A DNA stretch of 64,000 nt from Xanthoparmelia taractica (taxonomy: Eukaryota > Ascomycota > Lecanoromycetes > Lecanorales > Parmeliaceae), in the NCBI GenBank assembly GCA_033085395.1, contig JANQBS010000124.1, positions 51,041 to 115,040 of the forward strand. The letters run 5' to 3'. This document shows positions 48,942 through 61,033 of the stretch, in pieces (the stretch's first letter is position 1; every line of letters begins with the position of its first letter). Both the position numbers and the translations under genes were made by a program. The notes under the pieces were generated by a model, which saw nothing but the letters and a program-made list of their open reading frames with translations, did no database searches and had not been told where the DNA came from.

Positions 48942-50402
48942 TATGTCGCAATGACCTCTCCAAGTTTGGGGAGTGCTCACCGATGAATGAAAATAGAAGG
49001 AAATAACAACGCTTCAGAGATAAGAGAGCTTTCCAAGAGTTTTCAGAAAGGAGATTTGCATCCTGCTGTTACCGAGACGTATCTCGAAGGAGACCGTTCA
49101 GGCATGTAATATCAAGTCACTTGCCACCTTACAAACGTATCTCGCTTCGTGTCTTCCATGTTCAACCAATGGAGGGACCTGTAGGGCAAGCCTTTTATTG
49201 ATCTTGACGTGGAAATAAGAAAAGTCCGTCATGGGGTGACGTTGACTGGAAACGTCAGGCTGCAGGGTTACCTCCCATCTCACTGGTGCATTTCACAGTG
49301 GTGTCAGACGCCGCGTCGCGTATGGCTGAAACATCCTCTCCGGCTGCAGGAACGTGTTCCTTAGGGTTTGGGCTCCTTGTAGGATGGCTGCACCCAATCG
49401 CAGGGCTTATTTGGTGTACCACTACTTGGGTCTCTGGCTAGTAACCTGCTGAAGGTTTGATGAAGCCTGGTTGAAAACAGTTTTTCATCACCTCAGTCAC
49501 CCGAGACAAAGATTATAATAATGTTGCGTTCTGTTGCGCTCAGAGTGGGGGCCTGAAAGGCGTTGCGAAAGTGCCACGGAAATACCCGCCAATCAATGCC
49601 TCGGTAATTATGAGACCGCAGTGGACGATACAAGTAGTAATTTAATCCGTCACTCGTACAGCGATACCGATCAAGTGCGCATCTAAAATACTAGCAGAGA
49701 TGCTTTTCGCCCTTTGGTCAGCATCGTGTGAGAAAAAAAGCAGAGCAAAGGTAAAATCTTGGCCTGGCCGGTATTGTTCCAACTGAATACGAAATTTATC
49801 ATTTGGTGGTGTTGTCGTGTCAGTTATAATTGATCGTTCTCCTTTCTTGAAGCAAGAGTCGATGGAGTCAGCTGGGAAAGGGCGGAGCCGCATTAATTTC
49901 ACCTTACGAACCGTGCCTCAGGATGCGTTCCTGTGGGAAAAAACCCCCCTATTGAAACCAATCGAAATTTGCATGCATTCGGAGATTGCACCGCGGGTCC
50001 GCTTACTACTTTCGTCGATTGCTTTACTGTGGAACGGTAGAACCTACTCGAGGATTACTGTCCTGTCTCAGTTCCGCAGACGTGTCAAGCCCGCTGAAAT
50101 CCTTCCGGTCAGCTTCCATTCGCCAAGCCCCTGTCAACGCCTTTCTCAGGTACCTTACCGGCATACCCTAGACTACGCACACCGTGTTAAGATACATACG
50201 AGTACCATACGAGGATATCACGAAAGAATGGACATGTAGGGGGATTGACTGCTCCAATTTTCAAATGCTACGAATTGCTGCGAGAATTCTTCTCCGGCCA
50301 GATTGTGTGACTATAGGGTCAACCCTATCGCAAATTAGAATATCCGTGTGGGTTGGTGGCAGAGTCAAATCATTCGATACAGCTCGTTGTACCTTATTGA
50401 GC
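48942..50402. other. Intergenic, nothing recognised
   Basis: This lies between the start of the surface-protein gene and the 3' end of the CFEM gene (both minus). A minus frame at 49902-49642 looks faintly protein-like (FALLFFSHDADQRAKS) but is not supported. Confidence 0.4.
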
Positions 50403-53387
50403 TCATAGAGTCCAAGTAAACCACATCGCGATTCCCACAACATAGTCCAAGACACGCAACTTTACAATTGCCGCATCGCCAGTGAAAGGCGTTACTCTCG
50501 GGGGGATTTTGCCCGTCGAGCTAGCGTTTGTCAAGTTTCCATAGGGCTGCAAGACACCGCCAACTGGCTGGCAGAGGACTTGACTGCTGGCTGCGATGTC
50601 TGCAGAGGCCGTTGGCGTAGTCATAATGGCGGGCTCAAGGCCGTCGACAATACTAAGATATGACTTACTTTCGAGCTCGGTATTATTGCAATTAGCCCTT
50701 TCACATTGCTCAACAAGGGATAAGAAAGTCGGATTCTTGCAAATGCATGTCAAGTCATTGACACTACTACAGTTGGCTGCCGCCGCAGCAGGATATACAC
50801 ATGATTGCTGGAGGCCCGTGTCAATTCCAGTTCTGGAACATGCTTTGGGAAGCTTACAGCACAATACGGAAGCGCAGAGTTATTGACTGGCACATTGGTT
50901 GGCGAGGATGGCTTCGACGCCGAATAAGTCGGTACGGCCAAGTAAGAGCTGAGAAGGGTGCCAGTTGGGACGACGGAATTATGTCCGGGAACAGGCGTGC
51001 AGAGGGCAAGCGCGTATGCTTCGATTACTACGGGGGAGATAGTCAGTCAGAACATTCGAAACACCCCACAAAGTCTACAACGACGCACCTTGCAGCTCAT
51101 TCGCTGTACATGCCTCCACCTCGCATACGCTGACATATGAGTTGAAAGCTTCGCTGGTGCAAATACAGGTTAGATTGTGAATATCACAGCTCGCAAACGA
51201 AGCTGCGCGGTATATACATTCTTGCTACGTTCTGTTAGCACAGCAGAAACATTCACGGCGGGGGATTTCTATTGCTCAATCCCATCTTACCGCACAGGAT
51301 GGTAGGCCCGCAATATCATTGGGAGCATTGCTCAAGTCTGTCGGTGTAGGGAGTGAAGCAGTCGACGTGGGAATGTAATATGCAATGTCGGACTCGACAC
51401 TGAGAACCGAAGCAGGAATGGTGATACCGACAGAACCGCATCTTTTGATCGTGAACGGGAGTAACCCTGCGTTTGGTTAGTAAGATTCCTCATTCGAGAA
51501 AAAGTAACGCAGAGCTCACTTTGGAGATCCAGAACGCCACAAACGGCAGCTTGACAGTCAGTGAACAGGTTTGTAAATGCATTGTTACTGCACTGGCATG
51601 CAACGTCGTCGAGCGCGCATCCACTCTCACGGAAGGCTGTCACAAGGCAAGGTTTCTGAAGATACGCGTCAGTCCGGCCAACATGCCCTGTTAGAAGACT
51701 AGGCATGTAACATACAGCGCAAGGTGGAACATTATCGATACTCGCAACCACTGTAGTCGTGGGATACGCGGCGGATATGACGGGTTGTATAGCAGAAGGA
51801 TTGATAGTCGGATTGATGGACGGTCCTACAGGCTGACAGATCCCCAGAGCAAGGCCATTAACGGCTATTCAGCATTAGCTCTTGGGAATCATAGACAGTT
51901 GAAGATGGGTTCCTGCATACTTTGCTGATCGGTAGGGCTGCACAGGGCCGACCTGCAAGCTCTGTCGGAAAATAGCAGACTCATCCTTGCAGAGCAAGTC
52001 GAGATCGCCTACACTACCGCCATTTTTGGTAGTGGCGTTTGTCGCACAATATTGCTAAAAGCCAATGTGAGCGGATACGGACCTTTCGGGAAAGAGTGAG
52101 TGGAAGCTCACAGCACAGTCTGGAAGATCGGAAAACGTTGGTAGTGAGCCTGGAACGCTTTCCGTCGGGAGCACTAATGACACGGTGGCGGCCGCCAGGG
52201 GGTTGGAAATGGTTGCACCAGCGCCCGATAACGTTGTGGTCCCTACAAGTACTTCTAGAAAGGCCGAGCACTGCACTTTGACGACATTGGCAATTTCTTC
52301 CTTGGTCAGAGTGTGGGTTGGGAGGTGTTTAGGTTGATGTATGACTGACCGTTCTGATCATCTGCACTACAAGATTGACTTTCACAAAAGTTCAACTCAT
52401 CGCCAAGGAAAAAAGGGTTGACGCAAATGCAGTTCCAGTCGGATGGCTGGCAGCCACTCTGTAAAAGAGCCGCATCTAAGCAAGGTTGCTAAAACGCCAG
52501 TAAGTATCAGGGTTTGCTACCATTGATGGGCCGCTACTTACCGCACATTGCGGAAGGTCATACACGCTTTGGGCTGAGCTGGCTGGCGGTAGAGAAGATG
52601 AAACACTTGAGGGGCGTGCAAGTGGCCGGAGCTGAACCCCAACAGCGGCGCAGGCAGCACCAGCATATTCAGCAATTGCTGTAGAAGCGTGTCAGTATCG
52701 ACTTGGTTGGAGGTAAAGCATGGGGCTTTGGATTTTTGGAACTAATATGCTAATAGTAGCCACTTGAGTCTTGACTTACCTTGCAGATCAGCTGGGCTGC
52801 AGTACTGGCTTTCGTATTCCGCCGTAACGATAGTGTAGGCGGAGCTTGTACAGATGCAAGTCCAATCGGTGGTAGAGCAGCCACTCTCAGTTGTGGCAAT
52901 GGCTAAACCCGGTTGCTAATTATGATCAGCATTAGACGCAGAGACTGCAGAAGCTGGAATATTACAGCGCAAGTCGGAAGATTTCCCAGACCAATGGCGT
53001 TTGTTCCCCCAACAGGTTCGCAAAGTTGGATACCAAGCCTGAAAATGCCTGCAGTCTCAGAAATAAGACATCAGCTCGGCCATTCAAACACAGTGAGGCG
53101 CGACGCACGGCTGATATCTGTCTCACTACATGTCTTCGCCTCGCACGTATTTACCGCGTCAAGGAATGCCGACGATTTACACGTAAAGGTTTTGTCATTC
53201 GTATCGCCTCCCAATTGGGCCGCGCTACTGTATATGCAATCTTGCTGTCACATTCATTGTTAACAAGGGGACAAAAGTTAGTGTAGAATGGTATGCTTAC
53301 TGCACATTGCGGAAAGTCCGAATACGTCACAGTGTAAACGGGAGTCAGTACGAAAGCACTGAGTGAGAGAAAGTACTGCAACTTCAT
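50403..53387 (-). CDS. Seven-domain CFEM surface protein, one module frameshifted
   Basis: Fifteen exons: 53387-53301, 53244-53109, 53048-52966, 52915-52780, 52678-52542, 52488-52350, 52296-52112, 52054-51921, 51864-51716, 51655-51520, 51466-51291, 51224-51089, 51027-50858, 50807-50669, 50599-50403. After a signal peptide (MKLQYFLSLSAFVLTPVYTV) come seven CFEM domains, each opening with (L/F/V)P.CA and spaced C-x3-C-x9-C-x6-CxC-x11-C-x4-C-x15-C as in the family. The third is the clearest (CAQPC ... SGCQPSDWNCIC ... FCESQSC). CFEM proteins of fungi bind heme or act at host or wall surfaces. The hydrophobic end (LDYVVGIAMWFTWTL) suggests a GPI anchor. The exon at 52054-51921 is two bases short, which breaks module 4. 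Modules 1 and 4 lack Cys 3 and 4; module 2 lacks Cys 2 and 6. Apart from the shift the length is about 713 residues. Confidence 0.88.
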
Positions 53388-53947
53388 AGTTAGTGAGACA
53401 GTGGATGATGGAAAGTTCTGTCGCGGAGATCAGTCAGAAACAACCGAGAGGGGAGAAACAGAGGAGAGGGGATGTCCTGATATATGTGCTGGAATGAAAG
53501 TGCAGGCAGATGGAGTAGGCCAAGAGAAGGAAATGGAATAAACAGTTTGTAGGAGAGTCTACAAGCTACGATGGTGTCGAATGATAGGCTTGAACGAGGA
53601 ACACCGATGAAGGTCAACATTGACCTGCATACTACCGCACCAAGGACCGTTTCGATGGGTAGATATAAGCTTAAGGATCGGCACGAGTTTTCTCCCATCG
53701 AAATGGGGTTCGTCAATCCTCGGTCATGCTTGTGGTGGGATTCTGAGTGGCTTAATGCTGGGCACTCGGATACGTCCGTGGAGAAGGGGAAGATCGACGA
53801 CTGTATCCCCTGGATCATGCTTCTCTGCAGAAATGGTTTGTCACTGTACATTTGACGAATCCAAATGTGGTAAGTTATGACGACGAGGAAAGTGGAGCGT
53901 CAAAGGAATTTTGCGGGGAAAATTTGCAGCTAAGATGGCCTCAAAGC
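53388..53947. other. Promoter side of the CFEM gene
   Basis: No gene is supported; a mirrored pair of short frames on both strands is not convincing. Confidence 0.4.
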
Positions 53948-55700
53948 TTATGAGAAGGTTTGCTTAGCTGTGACGTGCTGTATCAAGTCCTGGTACTGCG
54001 CGCGAAAGGCATTAGTCTTGTGGCCAGGTCGAGGCACAAGCTTGCGTTTGGCTTCATGATCGCGTTGTTCTATTCTTACTGAGCTTGTTTTCGATGCCTT
54101 CGCTAGATCACTAGAATGTTCATGGGGTTCCCTCCTCCTTGTGGTCGGACGACCTAGGGGCTTCCTCATCCCCGCCCTTAGACGATCGAGAAGATGCATC
54201 ATCGATTACTTGCAACACGACTCATAGATTTTCCATCGCCTTGTGGTCAATGGGGGCCTCCTCGCTCATCACCCCCGCCATGTGATCACTCCAGTAGCCA
54301 TCGAGAAACTCGCTGAATGAAAGACCCGATTCGTTATATTTGTCCTCAAATTCGACGAGCAACATTTGGAGTCTCTCCACCAGCTCCGCTTTCTCTTCTG
54401 CTGTCTCAAAGCATTCCTCGTTGGTGTACCGTTCATAAATCACTTTCTCTTTGCATGCCCAAAAATCCATATTACAACACGTGTGGCGAAGCTTCAGCGC
54501 CTCGAAGGTACTGAATTCGACCATCTCGTGACGAAGCCATGCCAGGTTGGGCTGCTTCACATCTAGCATCTGAGCGATGGAATGCGTCACAGACAGTACC
54601 TTTTTTCGCTCATGTGTGATTGAGTAGTTGCTATATCTTAGTGCCTTTATGATGGGATGTTTAACCAGCATTGTATAACCCCTGCAACCCTCAGTGGGAC
54701 ATGCCCAGGTGCAGTGATCGGACAAAGCGTCAGTTAAAACAGTCTTCATTATTCGTTCTGCTTTCTTTAGAAGAGGCTTGGTGCTCGGAGAGGATAAGTC
54801 GTCGGAACGACAGGACAGATAATGCAAAGCTGTGGTGCTCCAGGCCCTGTCGGGTTACGAACTGTGTCACACGATTGATCAGGGTAAAGGCGGTCGTTCA
54901 GCTTTTGAAACGCATGCCTCTGTCGACTAAACAGGTCAGCCCCTTTTTCTATGGACAACGCTACAAATTCCAAGTATTCCGCATCCATGAAATGGTCTTC
55001 GCGTTTCATCAAGGCAGAATGACCCAAGCTATCTGGCCATTCATATCACGAAAGCCAGCGTTTTACAGCACGTGTGCCTGTCGCAAATTGAACCATTGGA
55101 TATGGTACACAGTACTATATGACGGTGATAAATGATCCAAAGACCTAGAGATATCCATTGTTTCGCGCAGCATCGACGGCGCAAGTGACACCCTTTAATC
55201 AAGGACTGTTTCAGGAGACAATGGCAGTCGACCAGTAACTTGGGCATCTGGCGATGTCTGTGCGAATGCTTCAAGCCTTCGACGGCGCTCAGCCACAAGC
55301 CTGATGGTGGCATCGACCATGGCTTCAGCATCGTCTATCGAAGCACCATCGCGATGAAACCGATGTTATTTGCACCCCACGACCTCTATCGTGTGCTCCA
55401 ATAAAGACTCGGTTCATTTGACGACGGAAATGCTGTTGTATCGATTGTCAAATCTGTTGAGGACGCAGTCTGTCTCACCAAGAATCCTGAAGGGCTCGAG
55501 AAGTAAGAGCTTTGAAGCATGGAAGATAGGAATAAAGCCGACGTCATCAACAGCCTCAACATCGGCACTAGCGTTGAGTAGCAAAAGCATTCTTTCGGAC
55601 CATTCTACGCTAGAATGTAGAGACGTCTGCCCAATTGCGTCGCTGGTTGACAGATTCTGTCCTGCGCTGAACGGCCGCTATGAGTCAAGGCCATGACTTT
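53948..55700 (-). pseudogene. Decayed ankyrin-repeat protein gene
   Basis: Read on the minus strand. Near 55680-55430 there are ankyrin-type helices (DAIGQTSLHSSVEWSERM, LLLLNASADVEAVDDVGF). At 55340-55190, in another frame, is VDATIRLVAERRRRLEAF. Near 55020-54900 comes DAEYLEFVALSIEKGADLF. From 54827 to 54222 a long open part carries DHCTWACPTEGCRGYT, RHTCCNMDFWACKEKV and GLSFSEFLDGYWSDHM. TGA at 54222 is followed in the same frame by VVLQVIDDASS before further stops. A tail with AKRKLVPRPGHKTNAF lies near 54060-54000. At least four frame changes or stops separate these pieces, so the gene is dead unless it has unusual introns. The family is one of large fungal ankyrin proteins of unknown role. 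Confidence 0.65.
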
Positions 55701-57296
55701 GCTAAAACTGCCTGGTAAAATTTATTACAGCCAAAAGCTGGATGTAGCTAGCCGCATTGAAGAAGAAAGATGTTACAAGGGATAGAACCGACCTACAGCA
55801 AGATCGGGACATTTAGCGAACTCACGTCCGAGTGCGAGAGAACCCACTCCAGAGGCCCCTGACGTCTCTTGTGTAACTTAAGGTCAAGTATCTTGATGTT
55901 CCTGAGTGAGAGCAGCCTCTTGGATTCATGCTGTTAAGTGGAGCTCCCAGCTCGTAGAGGTCTTTCAAAAATTGGTAAGTATAGCTGAAAGGTGTTGCTA
56001 TCCATTTCAAAACGGGGAAAAATTCTGTCGAACACATTGCAAGCTTTCTGATTAAACTTTAGCTGGATTGGTGTAAAAAGCCCTCACTCACAATGACCTG
56101 TATGCATTACGGTATTATCATCTTCAACATCACGGGGCGACGCCTTGCCTTGATGGTATAGGTGCGACAGTCCCTTTTTTCTCATAGCCGGTAGGATGGA
56201 AGGCCAGCATTAGGCCTATCGAGAATCCACCGTCGCCGCCTATCATGGAAGGTGCAGCTGGTACAGTTCCTCGGAGTAATGGTCCGCAGAATGACGGAGG
56301 CTGCATATTCATACCTTACGACTGCAGTCGCGTTTGCTGTTCACGCGCTGACCGTGGGAGGCTTGGCGTTCGTATCATCCCTAGCTGAAGCTCCCCAACG
56401 TTTTGTTTCTAAGCACTGTATCAGCGTAGTCCTACCGCGGCTCCGTTTGTCTCGCGGTCGAAGAAATGCTTACCATTTGCTGCATTGTAACAATATGTTA
56501 TAATGATGCATTGAGCACATCTTGTCGTAACATGCTGATGCGACGTCCGTACAGGTCATACTGCCTGATTAATGCTTGCTCAACAGTGACTGGTATTTGA
56601 TCAACCCTATCTCTGTTTTCCGTTGCTAGTTTTGCGAAAGCAGATATTTGATTTATTAGTAAGTGTCTGCGTTAGCATTACTCTGCTGCAGTAGGGAACG
56701 ACGTACAAGCGTTCACCCACAGACAAACTATCTGGATAGCGCTGTCAGGTTTGGTCTGTATATCTGAGCTCGAAGCTCGCAAGCTCTTGAGTTTATCCCT
56801 GTTGGAGAAAGACATGGTTCCAAGTCTGACATTGCGTGTTTTGTCCAATACGCCCGCTGGCTGAACGATAAGTTCAATTTCGATCAACGTTCCATGGAGC
56901 TTGTCTGTAGCATAAAGTTGGATTCTGTGACGGGCTCTATCAAGATTAGCGGCAGCACCAATATCAAGACCCACCACTGAAAGGATATCTGATAGATGCC
57001 TGAGGTTAAGCTGGAGATCTGTAAATTTTTACAGGGCTTCTTCAACATCCTTGTGAGTCAAATCTTTATTTTGTTTTCCAGTTGCTCGACAGCCCACAAT
57101 AAATACGAGAGTTATATAACTAGCTTTCTATTTGTGTGGGTATAATACTGGGTATGAGAAACATGTTCTTCAGACGCTCGGAAGGCCAAAAACTTCTCTT
57201 GGCTTGAACAACCAATTGTATTCCGGTATGGCATAAGAACAAACTGAGCAGGAGACCTACCATAGTCTTGAGATTAACAACACCCATATCGGATCC
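55701..57296. other. No supported gene
   Basis: Short frames only. A minus frame at 56977-56678 (VGLDIGAAANLDRARHRIQL) may be a gene scrap. This stretch lies between two gene relics. Confidence 0.4.
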
Positions 57297-57520
57297 CTAA
57301 ATCATAAGCCACGGTACCGCTGTTAAAGGCCCTAGAAGCGCCAGCCCATCACGAATCACCCTTATCGCCGAACGCCACTGCGTATTTCTTAGCATACTGA
57401 AGTCTTTGGAAAAGGCTACTTGACCCATGACGCCGAAACCAAACCACTGGAAGTATTGTTTCGCAATCACAGGCTGGTCTTGCTCTCGCGCAATCAGTCG
57501 CTCAAGCTGGTCCACGTATG
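57297..57520 (-). pseudogene. Cytochrome P450 fragment
   Basis: About 74 codons matching the D-to-E-helix region of microsomal-type fungal P450s: YVDQLERLIAREQDQPV, FQWFGFGVMGQVAFSKDF and GLALLGPLTAVPWLM, then a stop at 57297. No ExxR motif or heme-binding loop is found on either side, and the flanking DNA does not continue the fold, so this is a relic. It is unrelated to the CYP505 gene at 4.5 kb. Confidence 0.6.
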
Positions 57521-57911
57521 CTTACGTGAATCCCGTAATTGCGTAGGGCTGGATTACGATGTTAGTAGGCATTCTTCTTTTGGAGACGTCCTTTATTTCA
57601 TAAGGTGTAGCCCATGTGAGTAAGCTCCAACATCTGAGTAGTGACATGATCGACAGGAAGCCACCGGGATCGCCAACGCAGGCCGGTCTAGTCAAATCAC
57701 AGAGCAAGCACACACAAAACCATGACTCCCGAAAATGGGAATGTATGGATGGGCGCTAAAGCAGCAAGACGCAATGCTGTACAGCCACGATGAACTCATT
57801 CTATTGTTTAAAAACGAAAACTACATTGTCAAATGCCCAACATGTGAGAACATTGGAATTTGCATCGCGCATGCTGATGAATTAGGGCAGCAGACTCTAT
57901 CGATAACCCAA
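57521..57911. other. Spacer between the P450 relic and the secreted-protein gene
   Basis: Nothing recognised. A minus frame here (57713-57522) has no family resemblance. Confidence 0.35.
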
Positions 57912-59681
57912 TCAGTTGCAAGGATAGTTCTTCGACTTTTTCTTTCCTACGTCGGCCCAATTTTTGTAAGCCTCTTCCCCGGTACAGACTGGTATCTGCA
58001 GGACGCCGACAGCCCGGATCCCATTATCGAGGAGATCGCCCAATGCCGCATCGTTGCTGGTGTCAGTGGGACCCCAGCCATTGGCCTTGTTGTTCGCGTT
58101 GAAGCTGTTGACGGCCCTGTTATGACACCAATGTCTTCAGCAAGCGGATTTTTCTTGTGAGGGGATCGCAGCAACACATTGCCCAAGATTATAAGGCTGT
58201 AAAAGTAGGAAGTTCGAATACGTACCCAGCGACAAAATCATCCCTAATGACTCCTCCCCAGGCCTTACCATCCAACTTGTCAACACCGGGCAACACTGGC
58301 AAGGTGTTAGGCATACACGAGACGGCAGTACCGTCTCCACCACCGTTGCAATTCAGGCTGTCGCCTGCACCCGTTGTGACGCCCAAGAGGTAGTAGAGAC
58401 CCCCATTGTAGCACACGTAGCTGGCGATGCCGTCGTCGTTGGAGACGTACTGTTCTATCGGATTTTGGGTTCCGCAAGGAGCTTGGGCATCGCTGTGGAA
58501 GACATTTAGTTTAATGCTTGGTCCAACGATGAAACGCTAGGAAATTCTGTAGAAAGCCGATGCTGGCTGGGAGGGACTCACATGACCACTGGATGAATGT
58601 CCCAATTGCTCAAAGGCCAGGCCTGTGGGATAAGGTATCCAAAGATGGCCTTTTCGATCGCACCCTGCACATCGAGTTCGTCCTCCTGAAATCCGGGTAC
58701 CAGTACCTTACCGCCAGTTATGGAATTGTAAAGATCGGTGTTGGCTGAGTCTGAGCCGTTGAAAAGCTGTTGGTTGTAGGTATCGAAGGCCGCATACCAA
58801 CTCTTGATCAGATTTCCCATATTGGTCGTAAGGTCGTTCTGGGCGCTCAAAGTAGCTCCGGAAATAGAGGTGTCTTTGGCGATAGTAACACCGCTGGAGA
58901 CAGCAGGGTTAACCCAATCTTTAATCGTTCCAAGGCTATTGGGATTTGCTTTGAAGAAGGGAACGGCTTTAAGGGCTGCCATAATTTCAGCATGAGGGAA
59001 GCCAAAGCGGGAGAGTCAGTAGCATTGGGGCTTACCTGAGTTCCATACGGGTGAAAATGCAAGAGCGAAGCCCAGACCTATAAGGTCCAAGGCTAGTTTT
59101 AGACCCTTGGACATGTCCTCGATTGGTGCAAAGGTTTTAGCGAAGAGGCCCATCTGGGTAATTATATTGCCTTCGGCTTTGCCAATGGCATCATAGATGT
59201 CGTAGTTGAGCTAGAAGGAAAACAATCAGCAGAAAGCCAAGGTGTCTTTGGGAGCTTCACAGAGGGGCTTGAACGACGCCAACACAGGTGTCGAACATAC
59301 ACTGCTGATTGCCACAAATGAGTTGAGAATGAACATGCCAGCCGGATGATTGACGTTGTTGCATATAACATAAGAGCCGCAGCCATCCCGTGCCGAGATA
59401 TCTCCGCAAAGCATCTGTTCAGGCCCGTTGAAGAAGTTTGAGACCTCCTGGGTGAATGTTAGACCATTCGAGCTTTTCGCTTTCCAGTCATCCATGACAG
59501 CTTTCCACGCTCCCTCAGTGTCGACGGAATTCCATCGTTTGGTCTGGTCGATAGATGCATCGGTCACTTCGGGAGTGGTGCATGTGGCAGTGTTCCATGA
59601 AGGACCTTGTCTTCGTGTGATAGCGGATGCCTTCGCAGAGAGTGGAATTGACAATAGAAAACAGATCTGATGAAACTTCAT
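57912..59681 (-). CDS. Secreted protein of an ascomycete family of unknown function
   Basis: Exons 59681-59301, 59210-59036, 58975-58582, 58492-58226 and 58116-57912 join in phase to 473 residues. The start gives a signal peptide (MKFHQICFLLSIPLSAKASA) followed by a dibasic site (TRR). The body reads WNTATCTTPEVTDASID, FFNGPEQMLCGDISARDGCG, VICNNVNHPAGMFILNSF, LNYDIYDAIGKAEGNI, GLGFALAFSP, QLFNGSDSANTDLYNSI, YVCYNGGLYYLLGV, LPVLPGVDKLDGKAWGG and FNANNKANGWGP, ending VLQIPVC and NYPCN. I recognise this Cys pattern from secreted proteins of many ascomycetes, annotated only as a domain of unknown function. The last intron uses GTACGT and 109 nt. No catalytic motif is evident. It appears intact, although gene relics lie on both sides. 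Confidence 0.82.
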
Positions 59682-61033
59682 GGTTGCAAGGGTTACTGGG
59701 GGTAATGTCACAAAGACTGCAGTATCAAGCCGGTTGCAGAAACAGATCGATGCTGATTTATGTGAGCTGCTCGTACTGAAAATGTTTCTCTTGTCTTTAT
59801 AGGAATTCCGATTGAGGCGTTGCTCACCTCGCACCTCGTATTGCAGACTATCAAGCACCTACGAAGGACTTCATCCCTGGCAATAACAACGCTTCCGTGG
59901 CCCTCCAACATCTGATGTACAAGGACTGCCATGTGGTGCGGGTCTCACGAACTCGAACTGCGCCAATCTAAGAAACCAAGCTCGGCCGGTGCCATCGTTG
60001 GAAAGTTGTGCATGGAAGCCTCGAAAATTTTCATTGTTCACTATTTAAACAGTCTTGGCAATTCTCACTGCGCCATGTCATTTATACGCGCATGGGCCAA
60101 TGAAAGTACTCGAATGAACCACAAGCTGCTCGGCAGTGCATTTATCGCAAAGCAATCTGTGTTGTGGCCGTTAAGGACTGCTGAAGAGCTGAAAGTTGCT
60201 TGAGTTTCAAAGTTGAAGATGGGAAGCCGTCAGCGGCACGGACTGCCCCCACGTGCAGACATCGCTGATTTTAGTTGGAGAACGAATGAAAGAATGGAAC
60301 GAAGACTCAGCCAGAACGGCCTCCACTGAAACATTCGACCCATCGCTTCAAATTGTCTGACTGATAATTGGCTACCATTCTCATTCGAATGTAACATCGG
60401 TCTGCCTGTTGGAGTCCGGATACCGTGATCCTTTCTATTGTATTAGTAATTCAAGTCATTCAATTCTCAAGGGTGCTATACCAATATCGGAGTATCACAA
60501 CACTTCAGATCGCAATGCTGCGTCATGATGCGCCTGAAACTGCGATGAATTCCCATTCACTGCCGCCTGGAGTTCAAGCTATGTTTTAGGGCTCAGCCCC
60601 TGAAATTCCCTTGGTCATTTACAGACCTGTAATGCGAACTTTCTCTTACCAAAAAGCTCGAACGAGATTCCCGGAGCAATACAGAGTGAGCATTATAGTC
60701 TATGTTGGATGCAATTGAGAGTCAATCCTGGAAGCACGTCAGCAACTCCATGGCAGCTACGAGTGTGTTGGGATTCATTCACCGAGCCAGCCTGTGGGCA
60801 GTAGTGAGACAAGTAAAGGCCAGGGGCCCTGCTTTGCCCTAGGACATGTTGTGTTGTCAATGTTGGATCTGGAGCACCACCATCGTTAGCCTGCTGACGC
60901 TAGAGAATGCCCTTTGCCACGGATTGTGCTGTAGGGAGCGTCGTTGGTTGTACCTGGTAACCTCGTAGACAAATGATGAGAAATGCTGATGAGGGAATCT
61001 AGAGAGGTTTCAAGCCACTTTGCGAAGAGAATA
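59682..61033. other. Intergenic, nothing recognised
   Basis: This is the promoter side of the secreted-protein gene, then gene-free DNA. A plus frame at 59931-60203 has no family resemblance. Confidence 0.4.

Noticed and set aside
49642..50239. Frames of 86 and 140 codons on opposite strands
   Set aside because: They overlap each other, match no family and have no splice or promoter support.
57735..58160. 141-codon plus frame at the end of the 57.9-59.7 kb gene
   Set aside because: It is antisense to the last exons, which join in phase and match the family ending.
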